Assembly (NCBI GenBank): GCA_033064195.1
Contig: JARBJD010000061.1
Location: 62,001-126,000 of the forward strand
Direction: 5' to 3'
DNA length: 64,000 bases
From: Blattamonas nauphoetae
Lineage: Eukaryota > Preaxostyla > Oxymonadida
This document shows positions 32,677 through 43,280 of the stretch, in pieces; the first letter of the stretch is position 1, and every line of letters begins with the position of its first letter. The notes under the pieces are model-generated. The model did no database searches. It was not told where the DNA came from and saw nothing but the letters and a program-made list of their open reading frames with translations. A program made the translations under genes and the position numbers.

Positions 32677-33506
32677 CCGTCACTCCAGCGCCTGTACGTT
32701 GATATTCATCGACAAATACCCTCTACTCACCGTCACAGGTGCTCTCTCCATGTTCAAGGTGTGAATTTCGTCTTTTCTTCATGTTGGCGAACTTTATCGC
32801 GGATCCGATGCTCAGGCGACTAATCACCCATCAGACTTCTGTTCGATATATATATCAATGATGAAACCGACAACAAACTGTGGATTACACACTCACAACA
32901 TGGTTTGTACCGTTTCTTTCTTTCTCACGTTCAGATACTCGGGATTTTTTTGAGGTGCGCCGGAACAATGAGCACAACGAGATAACTCTCACATAAATCG
33001 TTCAATCGGATGTTATCGATAGTTTTCGCTCGCTGGTATGTCTTTATTCATGCATTTCTGGTCTTGTAGACCCAAAAATGAATGCTCTTTTTTCAATCGT
33101 CATCAATCTGTACTACCTCGCCTCAAACACCATGGTCCTTCAGTATTTCCCTCAGAGAATCTCTGTTAGACACGTTCAACAAATGTTACGGACCTAATAT
33201 ATCGAGAATATTGAATATGTCAATCCGCACTTTTCGTGTCTTTTTCTTCAATGGAGGAGTTTATACCAGTGCTCTCACACAGAATTGGTTTTTTCTGTTG
33301 TAAATTATCGGTAGTTTGTCTTTGGACCTGTTTTGTTACAAAAAATGTGCAGAAGAGTCCTGAACAAAAAAAGGAGATATCGAACGCGATCTTCCTTGAA
33401 ATCCGGTAATTCACTCATTTTCAGTCGACTGAACAGACGAATGGTAATTCCGCAAAAAATAATTTTTGGTGACGCACATTAGTGTTTTGCGATTTTTCAA
33501 AGAGAA
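32677..33506. other. Intergenic stretch, AT-rich
   Basis: About 830 bases upstream of the 650-residue protein and downstream of the next minus-strand gene. It is AT-rich, with short homopolymers and an ATATATAT run near 32849. No gene or repeat is recognised. Confidence 0.5.
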
Positions 33507-34339
33507 TCACCCAAATGATTGACGAATGTTCCACGAGTCGGAATTTGGTAGTGGCCGTGCCAGAAGAGAGTGAATAGTGAAGATGATCTGACGAGAATGG
33601 TGGTTGTGAGGATCGGTAGACGACTGAGATGATGTGACTGCCATCTGGGTGGAGATGGCTGAGGAGTGGAGTGGAGTATCAACTGTCGTTGGAAGGTGAC
33701 AAGAGTTCGCGAGACTTTTTTGGTCAATTTGTGGTGGGTTGATGATGTGCTGATGTTTCGTTTGGAGAGAAAGGAGTGTGGCTCTGAAACAGAGAGATTG
33801 GAGGAAGGAAAGATCAGTCTGAAAGGAATTAATGAACAAAAATGACAACACACCAATGATTTCTCACCCTGTTCCACCATCCGCAGCATCGTCACCCATT
33901 CTTCCCAGTCAATATAGGCTATCAAAACTTTCTCCATCGAGTGAGTTTCCTTGACCTTCTTCACAGCCTCCAGAAGCTGTTCTGAAGAAGCAACAGCATC
34001 GCCGCGCAGGAATGAGTGATCTGTGGGAATTAAAGTGTTTCGATTGCCGGAGTGAAGAACAAATTGTGTGAAAGATGAGGCGAGATTGTGGAGGAGAAAT
34101 GGGTTGGAATCAAGTTTGTCAATCTTGCCAAGTGTGCGAAAACAGTCTGAGAAATAATGCGAGTGATCTGTTGGAGACGAATTTGGGAGAATGAGATCTC
34201 CAGAAGCAATGAAATGTTCGACGAGGGCAACCATGATGCGAGAGAAGACAATATCCTTCTTTTCTGGATTAAGAGGGAGGATCAATCGATTGCAGTGTTC
34301 AAGTGTTCGATGGATGTGCAGAAAGAATTGGCAGAGCAT
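33507..34339 (-). CDS. Two-exon helical hypothetical protein
   Basis: This starts at the ATG at 34339 and runs as a helical, leucine-rich frame. A candidate 35-nt intron at 33819-33853 (GTGTGTTGTC...TTTCAG) shifts it into a second frame ending at 33507. The spliced reading gives a smoother helical segment (TDLSFLQSLCFRATLL) than the unspliced frame, which becomes low in complexity. The EAVKKVKE and YIDWEEWVTML helices suggest a solenoid similar to its neighbours. No catalytic motif is seen and no function can be assigned. Confidence 0.5.
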
Positions 34340-34521
34340 GGAGACGTCGGAAGAGAGAGAACCATCAATCGATGATTGGTTGGGTGAGGAGGGAAATGCT
34401 ATTTAGACGATGAAAGGAGAAAAAGAGAAAACCGATCACGATTGTGGAGGATGAGTCAATTTGGATGTTCTCGGAGGTCAGAGGCGGGGCAGAGGGGTGT
34501 TCATTTCTGAAGATTTCTCAG

Positions 34522-34873
34522 TCACGGACAAAAGTAAGTGGTCACCCCTTCCTGCATTTATGACCAGATGATTTTTCACACTTGTTTCGTAAACACTTCA
34601 CCCTTTTGAAAGACGGTCATTTTTCAAATATAAAACAAAAAAGAGAATGTGAAGTGGAAATCGAGATGTTTGATTGAGGTGACTCCCAAGGTACTTTTGA
34701 TCGCGGCTGTATCAATCTGTCTCCTCTTCCAAAGAGAGGAGATGTGACCTGTGGAATATGATCCTCCACTGAGAACTGTCAGTTTCCGCTCCCTGCAGAG
34801 ATGAGGGATGATCTGAAGCGGAAAAGTGTGATTTCTGTCTTCTTCATCTCACCTCACCCATCCGTGTAACTCT
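34522..34873. repeat. Left arm of the foldback element
   Basis: 352 bases; reverse complement of 35053-35404. Similarity stops abruptly at GTGTAACTCT on the inner side. Confidence 0.88.
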
Positions 34874-35052
34874 TTCAAACGTTCACTTTCACGAAGATTA
34901 AGTTGATACTATCCTCGACTTTAGTATTGTGACATGCTGTAGTGACAACAAGATTCTGAGAATTTCGTTAACATCCTGACACACCACATTTGTCAGCAAT
35001 TCGTTGGATGAGGGGCTAACACGCATTCTCAAGAGTAGTTAAAGAGTTCTGG

Positions 35053-35404
35053 AGAGTTACACGGATGGGTGAGGTGAGATGAAGAAGACAGAAATCACAC
35101 TTTTCCGCTTCAGATCATCCCTCATCTCTGCAGGGAGCGGAAACTGACAGTTCTCAGTGGAGGATCATATTCCACAGGTCACATCTCCTCTCTTTGGAAG
35201 AGGAGACAGATTGATACAGCCGCGATCAAAAGTACCTTGGGAGTCACCTCAATCAAACATCTCGATTTCCACTTCACATTCTCTTTTTTGTTTTATATTT
35301 GAAAAATGACCGTCTTTCAAAAGGGTGAAGTGTTTACGAAACAAGTGTGAAAAATCATCTGGTCATAAATGCAGGAAGGGGTGACCACTTACTTTTGTCC
35401 GTGA
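35053..35404. repeat. Right arm of the foldback element
   Basis: 352 bases; reverse complement of 34522-34873. The perfect match implies very recent origin or ongoing conversion between the arms. Confidence 0.88.
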
Positions 35405-35991
35405 TTGTCTGCTCCGATCACTGCCTCAACAAACCATTCCATCAAACTCTGTAGGAAAGAGAAAAAGGAGGAGAACAGCACACTGTCCAAGAAAAAGTTA
35501 TATCACAACATTCTAACTGCTGGAGATACGACGTCACAGATTCTGTCCGAATCTTCTCACAAAGTGCAATGTAGACCATATCACTTCCAGTACACGCTGT
35601 ATGTGAAGAAAGAACGGATTGATGGTAAAGAGAAGTCCGGTTTCCTCTTCAAAAAAGAGATACCGAGAAGGGTCGAGATCTAGACTGAACATATAGAGAG
35701 AAAGTGAGAGATAAGTACCAAAAAAGGAAGATCGACACAAAAAAGGTAAATCAATAGACAATGGTTGAAGACATACAAACAGATTCTGGGAAAGAGAGGA
35801 AGATCGACGATTTCCCAATAGATTCAATTGAGGAGAGTTGTGCAGCGAAAACAGCAGGGGTGGTTCTATGAGTGCTTTAACGAAGAATAGAACGAGAAAA
35901 GCGATTTTGAGGGGTTGAATTCTAGTGAGTCAATCAATGAGTTTTGGTTGGATCTCTTCTTGAGTCTTGCTGGAACGAACGAACAGACAAA
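35405..35991. other. Stretch between the foldback element and the kinase gene
   Basis: About 590 bases, purine-rich on the plus strand. It contains a 92-codon open frame (35405-35683) without recognisable features, which I do not call. It probably includes the kinase promoter and 5' leader. Confidence 0.5.
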
Positions 35992-37983
35992 ATGTCAGAA
36001 GCTATCAAAGTCCCCGATGGATGTGTGTTCTTTTCTTTCCTTTTTACCGAATGCATCATGGTCTTATATCGTCATTGTGTAGATTCATTGGTTCGAGAGA
36101 TCAGCTCTGGTGGCTTCGGAAGTGTTGTTGAATTGATTGAGAATTCGACACAGAAACATTATGTGGGAAAGATGATTCCGTGTGTGACAGTAAAAGACAA
36201 GGAACGAATCGATCGTGAAGTTAATCGACTTCGAAAGTTCGCGCATCCAGGAATTGTTGGACTGAAAGAATTAGCATCGATGGATAACATGAAAGTGATT
36301 GTGATGGAACTTGGGGAACAGTCGCTTGCAGATATTGTGAAAGACCACAGATTGCGTGGAGTTCTTGTGGCTCGCGACGTTTGTTTTTGAAATGTTGTTT
36401 TCTTGTTGATTGTTGTTGATTTTGTTGTTCTTTGGGTTGGATGTTGTTTTTGGATTGATTATTGTTGAATTTAAATTTTTGTTGTATTCAGGTTGTTTAT
36501 CGAGTGATGGTGGATGTGTCGTCGGCGTTGAATGTGATGCACAACCACTCAAGCGGGGCGACAGCGCATGGAGATGTGAAGATGGAGAACATTCTTCTTT
36601 TCGCTGGTGGACACTTCAAACTGTGTTTGTCTTTCTCTCCTTCCACTTCTTCTTCTTTTCATTGTCTCCTCTCCATTACTTCTTCCTTCTTTCTTTTTTC
36701 TTTTGTTCTGTGATTCATGCTATTTTGGTTCTTTTTGGGAGTTCAGGTGATTTGGGGGCGGCGGAGTCGGAAGATGTGAGCAGCACGCGTTCGGTGATGT
36801 CTCAACTGTATGTGTCACCAGAACGAATGGAATCGGAAACAGGAAGGGCGACGTGCTCATCGGATGTGTGGGCATTGGGGATTGTTCTTCACTGGCTTCT
36901 GTTTGGAGAACAACCTTTCAAGAGCAAATCGCTTCTGAAACTGGGTCAAGAGATCTCGTCATTCCGTGTTTCTCAGATTGGGTCAGATTGTGGAGGAGAA
37001 GAACGAGCGCTTCTGATGCGAATGTTGGATCCAGTTTGTTTCCTCTCTTCATCTCTTCCTTTTCTTCATGATTTCTCTCATTCTAATTTTCTGTTCAGAA
37101 TCCCGAGACTCGAGTGACGAGTTGTCAATTGTGTTCATTTGGAGTGTTTCGTTGCCTAGTGAACACTCCCTCTGGAGTTTGGAGACTGAAAGACTCCGAC
37201 GATAAAGAACTCCATTCCGAAAACGAGAAATTGAAGCAAGAACTCGAAGTGGCTCTGGCTGGCCGAGTACAAGATCACGCAACGATCCAGCGACTGGAAA
37301 GGGAGTTGGACGAATCGAGATCGAAACACACCCAACCTCCTCTTCAGCCAGCACCTCATTCGAATGGAATTCGTTCAAATGGACCTCTCCCATCGTCTGC
37401 AACAAGACAAGGAACTGTCATCCGATCTCCAATAGGAGCAGCAGCGATCGAACTGTTCGACCAGACGAGATGGACAGCGTCTGGGAATGTCTTCTCAAAA
37501 TCACAGAATTCTTATGCTTCGCTTGTCTCGTTCGAGTTTGGGGCCGAAGTGGCTCGTCTGTCACTCACAATTAGGAATGGACCGAAGAGTAATTTCGTTG
37601 TTGGGATCATCTCGTCCAGTCTGAGCAACGAGACTCTCACAAAATACTTTCCCGATTGGATGGGAGGAGCAGGATGGGAAGTGTTTCCAACTAATCGGTA
37701 TGCCCAACAGAGCGGGAAACAGTCGAACGTAGGATCAGCCTGTTTGGGAGGAAGAGAGGGACAGCGAGTGGTGTTGGAGGCAGATGGACGAGAAGGAAAG
37801 CGAACATTGAAACTATCGCAAGATGGAGAGACACAGCCAGTCTTCTTCACGAACATCCCAGTTCCCTTCCGATTCGCTGTGTTCATCTGGAAGCAAGACG
37901 ATTCAGTTGCGATTGAGTCAGTTTCAGTTGTGTCATCGCCGCAGATGGTTGGAGGAACGATTGCTGTCCCGATGGATGAATAA
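35992..37983 (+). CDS. Protein kinase with coiled-coil and SPRY-like C-terminal domain (five exons)
   Basis: A serine/threonine-type kinase. Four introns are placed by kinase-motif continuity: 36023-36082, 36379-36491, 36625-36746 and 37034-37098, all GT(TTG/GTG)...AG. Spliced, it gives a glycine loop (SSGGFGSV), a beta-3 lysine (HYVGKM), an alpha-C glutamate (REVNRL), a catalytic loop AHGDVKMEN (HGD in place of HRD, with Asp, Lys and Asn kept), CDLGAAES (DLG for DFG), VSPERM (APE box), SDVWALGIVL, and the final arginine (NPETRVTS). A coiled coil follows (about 37200-37320), then a SPRY-like domain (37440-37970; VLEADG, LSQDGE, FRFAVF). All catalytic residues are present, so it should be active. 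The layout recalls NEK/CAMK-like kinases; the exact group is uncertain. It ends in TAA at 37983. Confidence 0.88.
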
Positions 37984-38309
37984 AGCAGAACACACCACTT
38001 CACACTTTCCTCTTTCTGTTCTCTCTTCATTGTTCGCATTGTCGTGTGATTGTTCTGTCCTTTTAGAAAACGAGTCCGAACAGAAGAAGTGACATTTTGT
38101 CACATTGACAGGTTCAACAGAATTATTGGAAATACTCTTTATTTATTGGATTTCAGAAAAGAGGTTATCATGAAGTGTGGAAGAATACAACGATGAGAAG
38201 GACTGGCAAAGTGCTTTCCCACAAAATGGAAGGACCTTTACGCACAATACACGTCTCATCGGTCTCAAATTCCCACATCCATCCATTAGACAAGATTTCG
38301 AGTAATCGC
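37984..38309. other. Short intergenic stretch between convergent genes
   Basis: About 325 bases between the kinase stop and the end of the minus-strand helical gene. No gene or repeat is seen. Confidence 0.5.
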
Positions 38310-41300
38310 TCACGTAAACAAGGCATCCCAATCAGGATCATTCAAGCCATCATCATCATCCTCGAAAGCAGGAAGATGGTTGTTGAGACCAAACTTGATT
38401 CCAAATGACTTGTCGATCAGACATTCCATCGCACCCACCACATCCTCCAAGCCTTCCTCCGAAAGACAAACACGCAACTGGACGGCTGTCTGCGCGATGG
38501 AATGATGGAAGGGTGGGTGGAAGAGGATGGAGTTGAGCATCAACTTCCACAGAAGGGGAAGGCTCCAAGAATCCCTCTTTGTTGGAGATGAGAAAGGAAA
38601 CTCAACCATCCCATTCAACATCCACATCGCAGCAAACTGAAGATTCTCGGAGAACGACAGACCCGTCTCGGATGGACTCCAGACTTTCTGATTGGTGGGA
38701 GGGAGTGCATCTCGTCTGTTCCAGTCAGTCAGTGCCCAACGAATGAGACCAATATCAACGTGCGATAACGGGCCGACAGAATATGGACGTGTGACGAGGA
38801 GGTCCAGTTTCAATGCGAAGAAGACCTTCGACATTCTCTGCAACAATTCGATGATCCGCTTCTGATCCTTTCCTTGTTCAAAAAGTGCATGTTTCGCTCT
38901 GAAGAATGGAACCAAGTTGTACAGAAGACGAGGGATGTGGATCGCACACTCCAAAGCCAGCCTCACTCGAAGCGGGTTGAAGAAAGAATCGGTGGTCCGA
39001 AGGGTGAAAGGTTCTGTTTCACTTTGATCAGGTGCGTCGACATCCAGGCATGATCGAATGATCGACTCAGCTGTGACGACCCTGTTCTTCAGAATGTGGT
39101 CGACCACAGATTGTTCGGTCGGGAAGGCGAGTGATGGGGAGATAAAGCTGAATGGACTGAGATGTGGGAATGTGGACATCCAGTCTTTGTTTAGAGAACG
39201 AACAGAAATCCAAAGAGGGTTACCAATCCTTCCGATGAATCGCTGTAATGGTTGGAGCGCCGGAAGGAGAGAGAGATGAAGAGGAGAGAAATCGATGTGT
39301 TTGAACCACCCTTGAACCAAATCCAGACCGAAGTGAAGAAAATGAAGGTGGGTATTGACGTCAGCCTCCCTCCCGAACGAGTGGTTGGGATCCCTCCGCA
39401 TCTGCAACACTCTGCTCACTGTCTCCCCAAATTCCACTGCAATCTCTTCGGCTCTTCTGACAATCACTGTCCGTTCTTTGTCTTGATGTCCACACAAATC
39501 CAATGCCACATACGTCAACTGCAGAAGCAGTCTCCAAGCCTCGAACACGACCAGTGGACTGTCCATTCGCTTCCCAAATCGAAGGATGGTGGAAGAGTGT
39601 TGGAGATAATGGGAGTTCAGTTGGTGAAATAGACTGGTTTCAGCGATTGTTTTAGTGCAAGCACGAAGGATGAAGAACGCTTCGTAGTCGTCCGCAGTTT
39701 CAGAGAGGACAGAGACGAGGGGGACAATCGGACAGGAGGATTCAAGCAGGTGATGATCATTCGACGACGCAATCACCCAAATCTGCGCTGCAATCTCTCT
39801 CCTTCCCTCCACGTCACTCTCCAACCGATTCATCAGGTCGCCCAGAATCGGTCGGCACAGCTCGGCTGCCTCTTCACCTTCAGGCCCCCATTGTGAATGC
39901 GATCTTCCAGCCATCATCCACCTCACACCGTGTTCCACACTCCGCACGAGCTTGTGTGGAAGCGAGGGGCCGAGATGGGCGAAGAAGAGAGCCACTTTTC
40001 GGACGAGGTCGGGAGTGATCACGCGGGGTGCCATTTCGATGAAGTGTAAGAAATGTCGAAGGAGGGAGACGAGGAAGCATTGCGAGTCGAGGTCGGCGTG
40101 GGGAAGGAGGAGGAACACGAGAGACATCGCCGACTCCACATCCATCCGCACTGTTTTGGTGAACACACAACCAGATTGCCACATCTTGAAAGTTGTTAGG
40201 AGCCAGCCAGTCAGCTTCAGACAGATCCTGAACAGGTGTGACTCGCTCATTTGGTGATCCTTCGGTTCAGACATTCTGATCTCACCTGAATCATGATTGT
40301 TATGTGTTGTGTTGGTCGATGCAGTTGGTTTGTGGTTGGATGGGAGACAATCAGAGACAGACGAGAAAAGAGCAGAGATCAACAAGCATGCCACTCGATG
40401 GAGGAAGACTGTTGGAATTGAGATGGGCTTGTCGAATGGTTCGTTTCTGACAGTTCGAGGATACTCCACACTTTCTGGTTCTTGTTCCATTTCGTCAGAT
40501 TCTGTTTCTGTTTCTTGTTCTGTTTCCTCTTCATTCTTTTCGTCCTTGTCTGCCTCATTCGTTTCTTCGTCTCGTTCCTCCTCTGTCTCTCTTCTTCCCA
40601 GCAACATCCACACTCCTTCTGCGAACGACAGAGTGTCTTCTTTCGTTCTTCCCTCGCCCAGCCACTCCATCTCCAAATCTCCACGTCGAACCTCTCGCTC
40701 CAACAGAAGTCTCTCCAACTCGCCTTCCGACATCTCAAACATGCGGGCCAGGAGGTGTCGAGCTGGTTTGTGGAATGCCTCGTCCGACACGATGCTCAGC
40801 AGAGACAGAAACAGCACATCGGTGGCGAGGTCCGTTCTGGCTGAAGAATCTTTGTCATCCGTATCTGTGAAATCGGGAGGAGTGGAGAGATATCGGAACA
40901 GATCAGAGATGGAGAAGCGTGAACTCATCTCGTCGATGGCAGAGATGAGAAGGGGAGTCGGTCGAGTGAGGACGATTTGGATCTCATCGGAAGGAGTTTG
41001 TGAAGGTTGGCAACTGTCAACAAGAAACTCCATCAAAAACCACTTCACAATGTGCTCTTGTTGTGTTCTCCGCATCAACCTCAGTCCATCTGGACTTGAA
41101 GTGAATTGATAAACAAATTGGGAGAACTTGACACAAACATGAGACGACATAAGAACACACATTGGGTGCCAGTTCAGGAGGAATTATGTCGTTTAGCCAA
41201 GCATAGATGATTTGATAAAGGATCTCGATCAACATAGTTTCACAGTTTTCGGATAGTGTGGATTGGACTGCGAGAATGAAGATGAGAACGAATACAGACC

Positions 41301-41677
41301 AATAATCAAAAGACAGTCCATGACACACTTCTGGAGATGCTGAAACAATCAACGATGAACAAGGCACACAGCACGGTTGGGAATGAAATAAGGTCGGAAC
41401 GGCTCAGAGAAGCCATCTTCGAACCATCCAACATTCTCGTCCGTCACAATTGGTTCTGATCCTAAAATGTGAAAATATGGTTCAGTCAAAGATAAAATGA
41501 ACGTACCTCGGAGATGATCGAGAAGAGGTTGAATGGACTCTTCTTTGAAGAGACCGAAGGTGTTTCGGAGGAGTGCCTGTTCCTTGGTCTGATGAAATGA
41601 AAAAGATTGGTCAAGCACACAGTTGGACTATGAAGAGTGATCGATTGGTTCCACCAGTCTCCCTGACGAACAAACAT
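38310..41677 (-). CDS. Large helical (ARM/HEAT-like) hypothetical protein, multi-exon
   Basis: The main exon (38310 to about 41110) encodes about 930 residues of leucine-rich helices. It has a strongly acidic insert (EEERDEETNEADKDEKNEEE, about residues 190-225 of the long frame) and an acidic C-terminus (EDDDDGLND). Upstream exons are likely: a start at 41677 (MFVRQGDWW), introns at 41589-41620 and 41462-41506, one near 41320-41354, and one near 41110-41155. These link helical segments such as SENCETMLIEILYQ. The C-terminal half is clearly paralogous to the gene at 62642-64000 (shared LPPTN, SPSETGLSFSENLQ, HPPFHHSIAQTAVQL). No enzyme motif is visible; a scaffold or trafficking role is possible but unproven. 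Confidence 0.7.
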
Positions 41678-42639
41678 GGTAGAATCCTGATATGAAAAGA
41701 TCGAACCATGATTTTTCCTTCATTCCAGTCTCTGACTCTTTCTTTCTTGAATGACAGTCATCACTTCCATTCGTCGTCACTACCAAGATCCTGCAGTCCA
41801 TTCTGTCCTCTATCTCTGGAAATACTCAACCAATCACCGACTCCGCTTACTGTTTCATCAAGGATGATCTCTGTGCAGAAATCGCAATTACTGCCTTCTA
41901 TCTCATTTATTTGTTGATGCATTCGGTTTCTCTCTCTTGATAAAAGATCGACTGCAGTTGCAATGAACGAACAGACACCATCATCTTCGAAGCCGTTCCT
42001 CTTCTCACTACCGTGATATCAGACATAACAACCAATTCTGTATCTGTATATCACGTTGAATTCATCACTATCTCAAATTTTTAGTCATCATAACACCAGC
42101 TTCGGACATCAACAGTCATTTCCACTTCGAGACACCTTCTTCTCTCAACTTGATCGGACTGGATGAGTAATTTGTTTCTTTTCCTTGTTGCATTCCCATA
42201 GTATCGTCATGCGACTTTGGTGCATGTCCGACATTTATCAGTCGGTCCAGACACACTCTCACCATCTCATCTGATTTACGCTCTGTATGTTCGGCTAACT
42301 CTCATAATTAAAGTCATCACTTCGACTTTCCGTTATTATATTTTCATTTTTTATGAATCTTTGTGATATATTTGTACCATTCTCCCAGAATGTGAAAACG
42401 CTTTTCGCCCAAAAAAAGGCACACTAAACCTGATCGTTTCAATTTCACAGTCCGATCCAGAGGTGAATCACGATCACTTCTGTTCTCACCTTACTCATTT
42501 CTGTCCTTATTTTGCCACATTAGGACACATATTTATGTCAAAAACAAAAGCGAAATTATGAATTGTTGAAATGAAATATAGCGAAATTAAGACCATTATG
42601 GAAGTATTTGTTCCATCAATTCCACATTATTGCCCTGTT
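41678..42639. other. Intergenic stretch
   Basis: About 960 bases, C/T-rich and then AT-rich. Short frames only (for example 41708-41917 plus). No repeat or RNA gene is recognised. Confidence 0.5.
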
Positions 42640-43092
42640 TCAATCATTCTCTTCGGGTCGCGACAAACGATAGATGTCGGCATTTGAGAAATAAGGTGTT
42701 GGAGGACAGTCAAAGAACGTAACTGCCTCCTCCTCGAGTTCGTCCTTGTCTTGCTGGGCAACTTCGGGGGTGACTGCTGGTGCGACTATTTGCGTCGGAA
42801 TCTGATGCTGAGAGTGATGATGAGAAAAAAATGATTTCTTCGAAGTTTTCTGAGCTTGAAGCTTCCGGACTTTGTGCCCATGATTGAATCGCTTCATTCC
42901 AGTTTTGTGTCCATTCTTGTTAAATGGAATCTTTCTGTTCGACAAAATGCGAACGTCATTTTCGTTTGGTGAACAGAACACCAGAAACAGAATATTCTTC
43001 TGTTGAAAACGATGAGGCAACATCCTAGAAGCATACCAATCATTTCCTGAAAAAGTGGAAGATGACACGGATACAATTTGGTGAGTGTTCAT
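42640..43092 (-). CDS. Small basic protein with acidic C-terminus, hypothetical
   Basis: A 150-residue open frame in head-to-head arrangement with receptor gene 3, with 188 bases between the starts. The middle is rich in Lys, Arg and His (NKNGHKTGMKRFNHGHKVRK), and the C-terminal third is acidic and proline-rich (KDELEEEAVTFFDCPPTPYF). A candidate intron (GTATCCGTG...TTTTTCAG, about 43047-43074) might remove part of the start, so the true N-terminus is uncertain. The basic part suggests nucleic-acid or ribosome binding, but I do not recognise a family. Confidence 0.42.
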   Translation of the reverse strand: MNTHQIVSVSSSTFSGNDWYASRMLPHRFQQKNILFLVFCSPNENDVRILSNRKIPFNKNGHKTGMKRFNHGHKVRKLQAQKTSKKSFFSHHHSQHQIPTQIVAPAVTPEVAQQDKDELEEEAVTFFDCPPTPYFSNADIYRLSRPEEND

Positions 43093-43280
43093 TTTGATTG
43101 ATCAGTGAACCCATAGACTGGAACATTTGATTCGTAATTGTTTAATTGTGAGGATGAATCATCATGATATGATTATTGGTGTAACTGCTCTTTCGGATCA
43201 AATATTTGGAAGATGGTGAAGTTGAAAAGTCTCGGCTTCCATTCATGCCTTGATCAAACCATTCTCTTGTTTTCTGTCTC

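Larger units (their letters stand above)
34522..35404. mobile_element. Foldback (MITE-like) element with 352-bp inverted repeats
   Basis: Bases 34522-34873 and 35053-35404 are inverted copies of each other with no mismatch that I can see, around a 179-base unique centre. The ends read TCACGGACAAAAGTAAGTGG, reminiscent of Tc1/mariner tips, but there is no flanking TA and no clear target duplication. There is no open frame of note inside, so it is nonautonomous. Part of the repeat arm also folds on itself (around TCTCCTC..AGAGGAGA). Any transcript across it would form a hairpin of about 350 base pairs. Confidence 0.85.
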
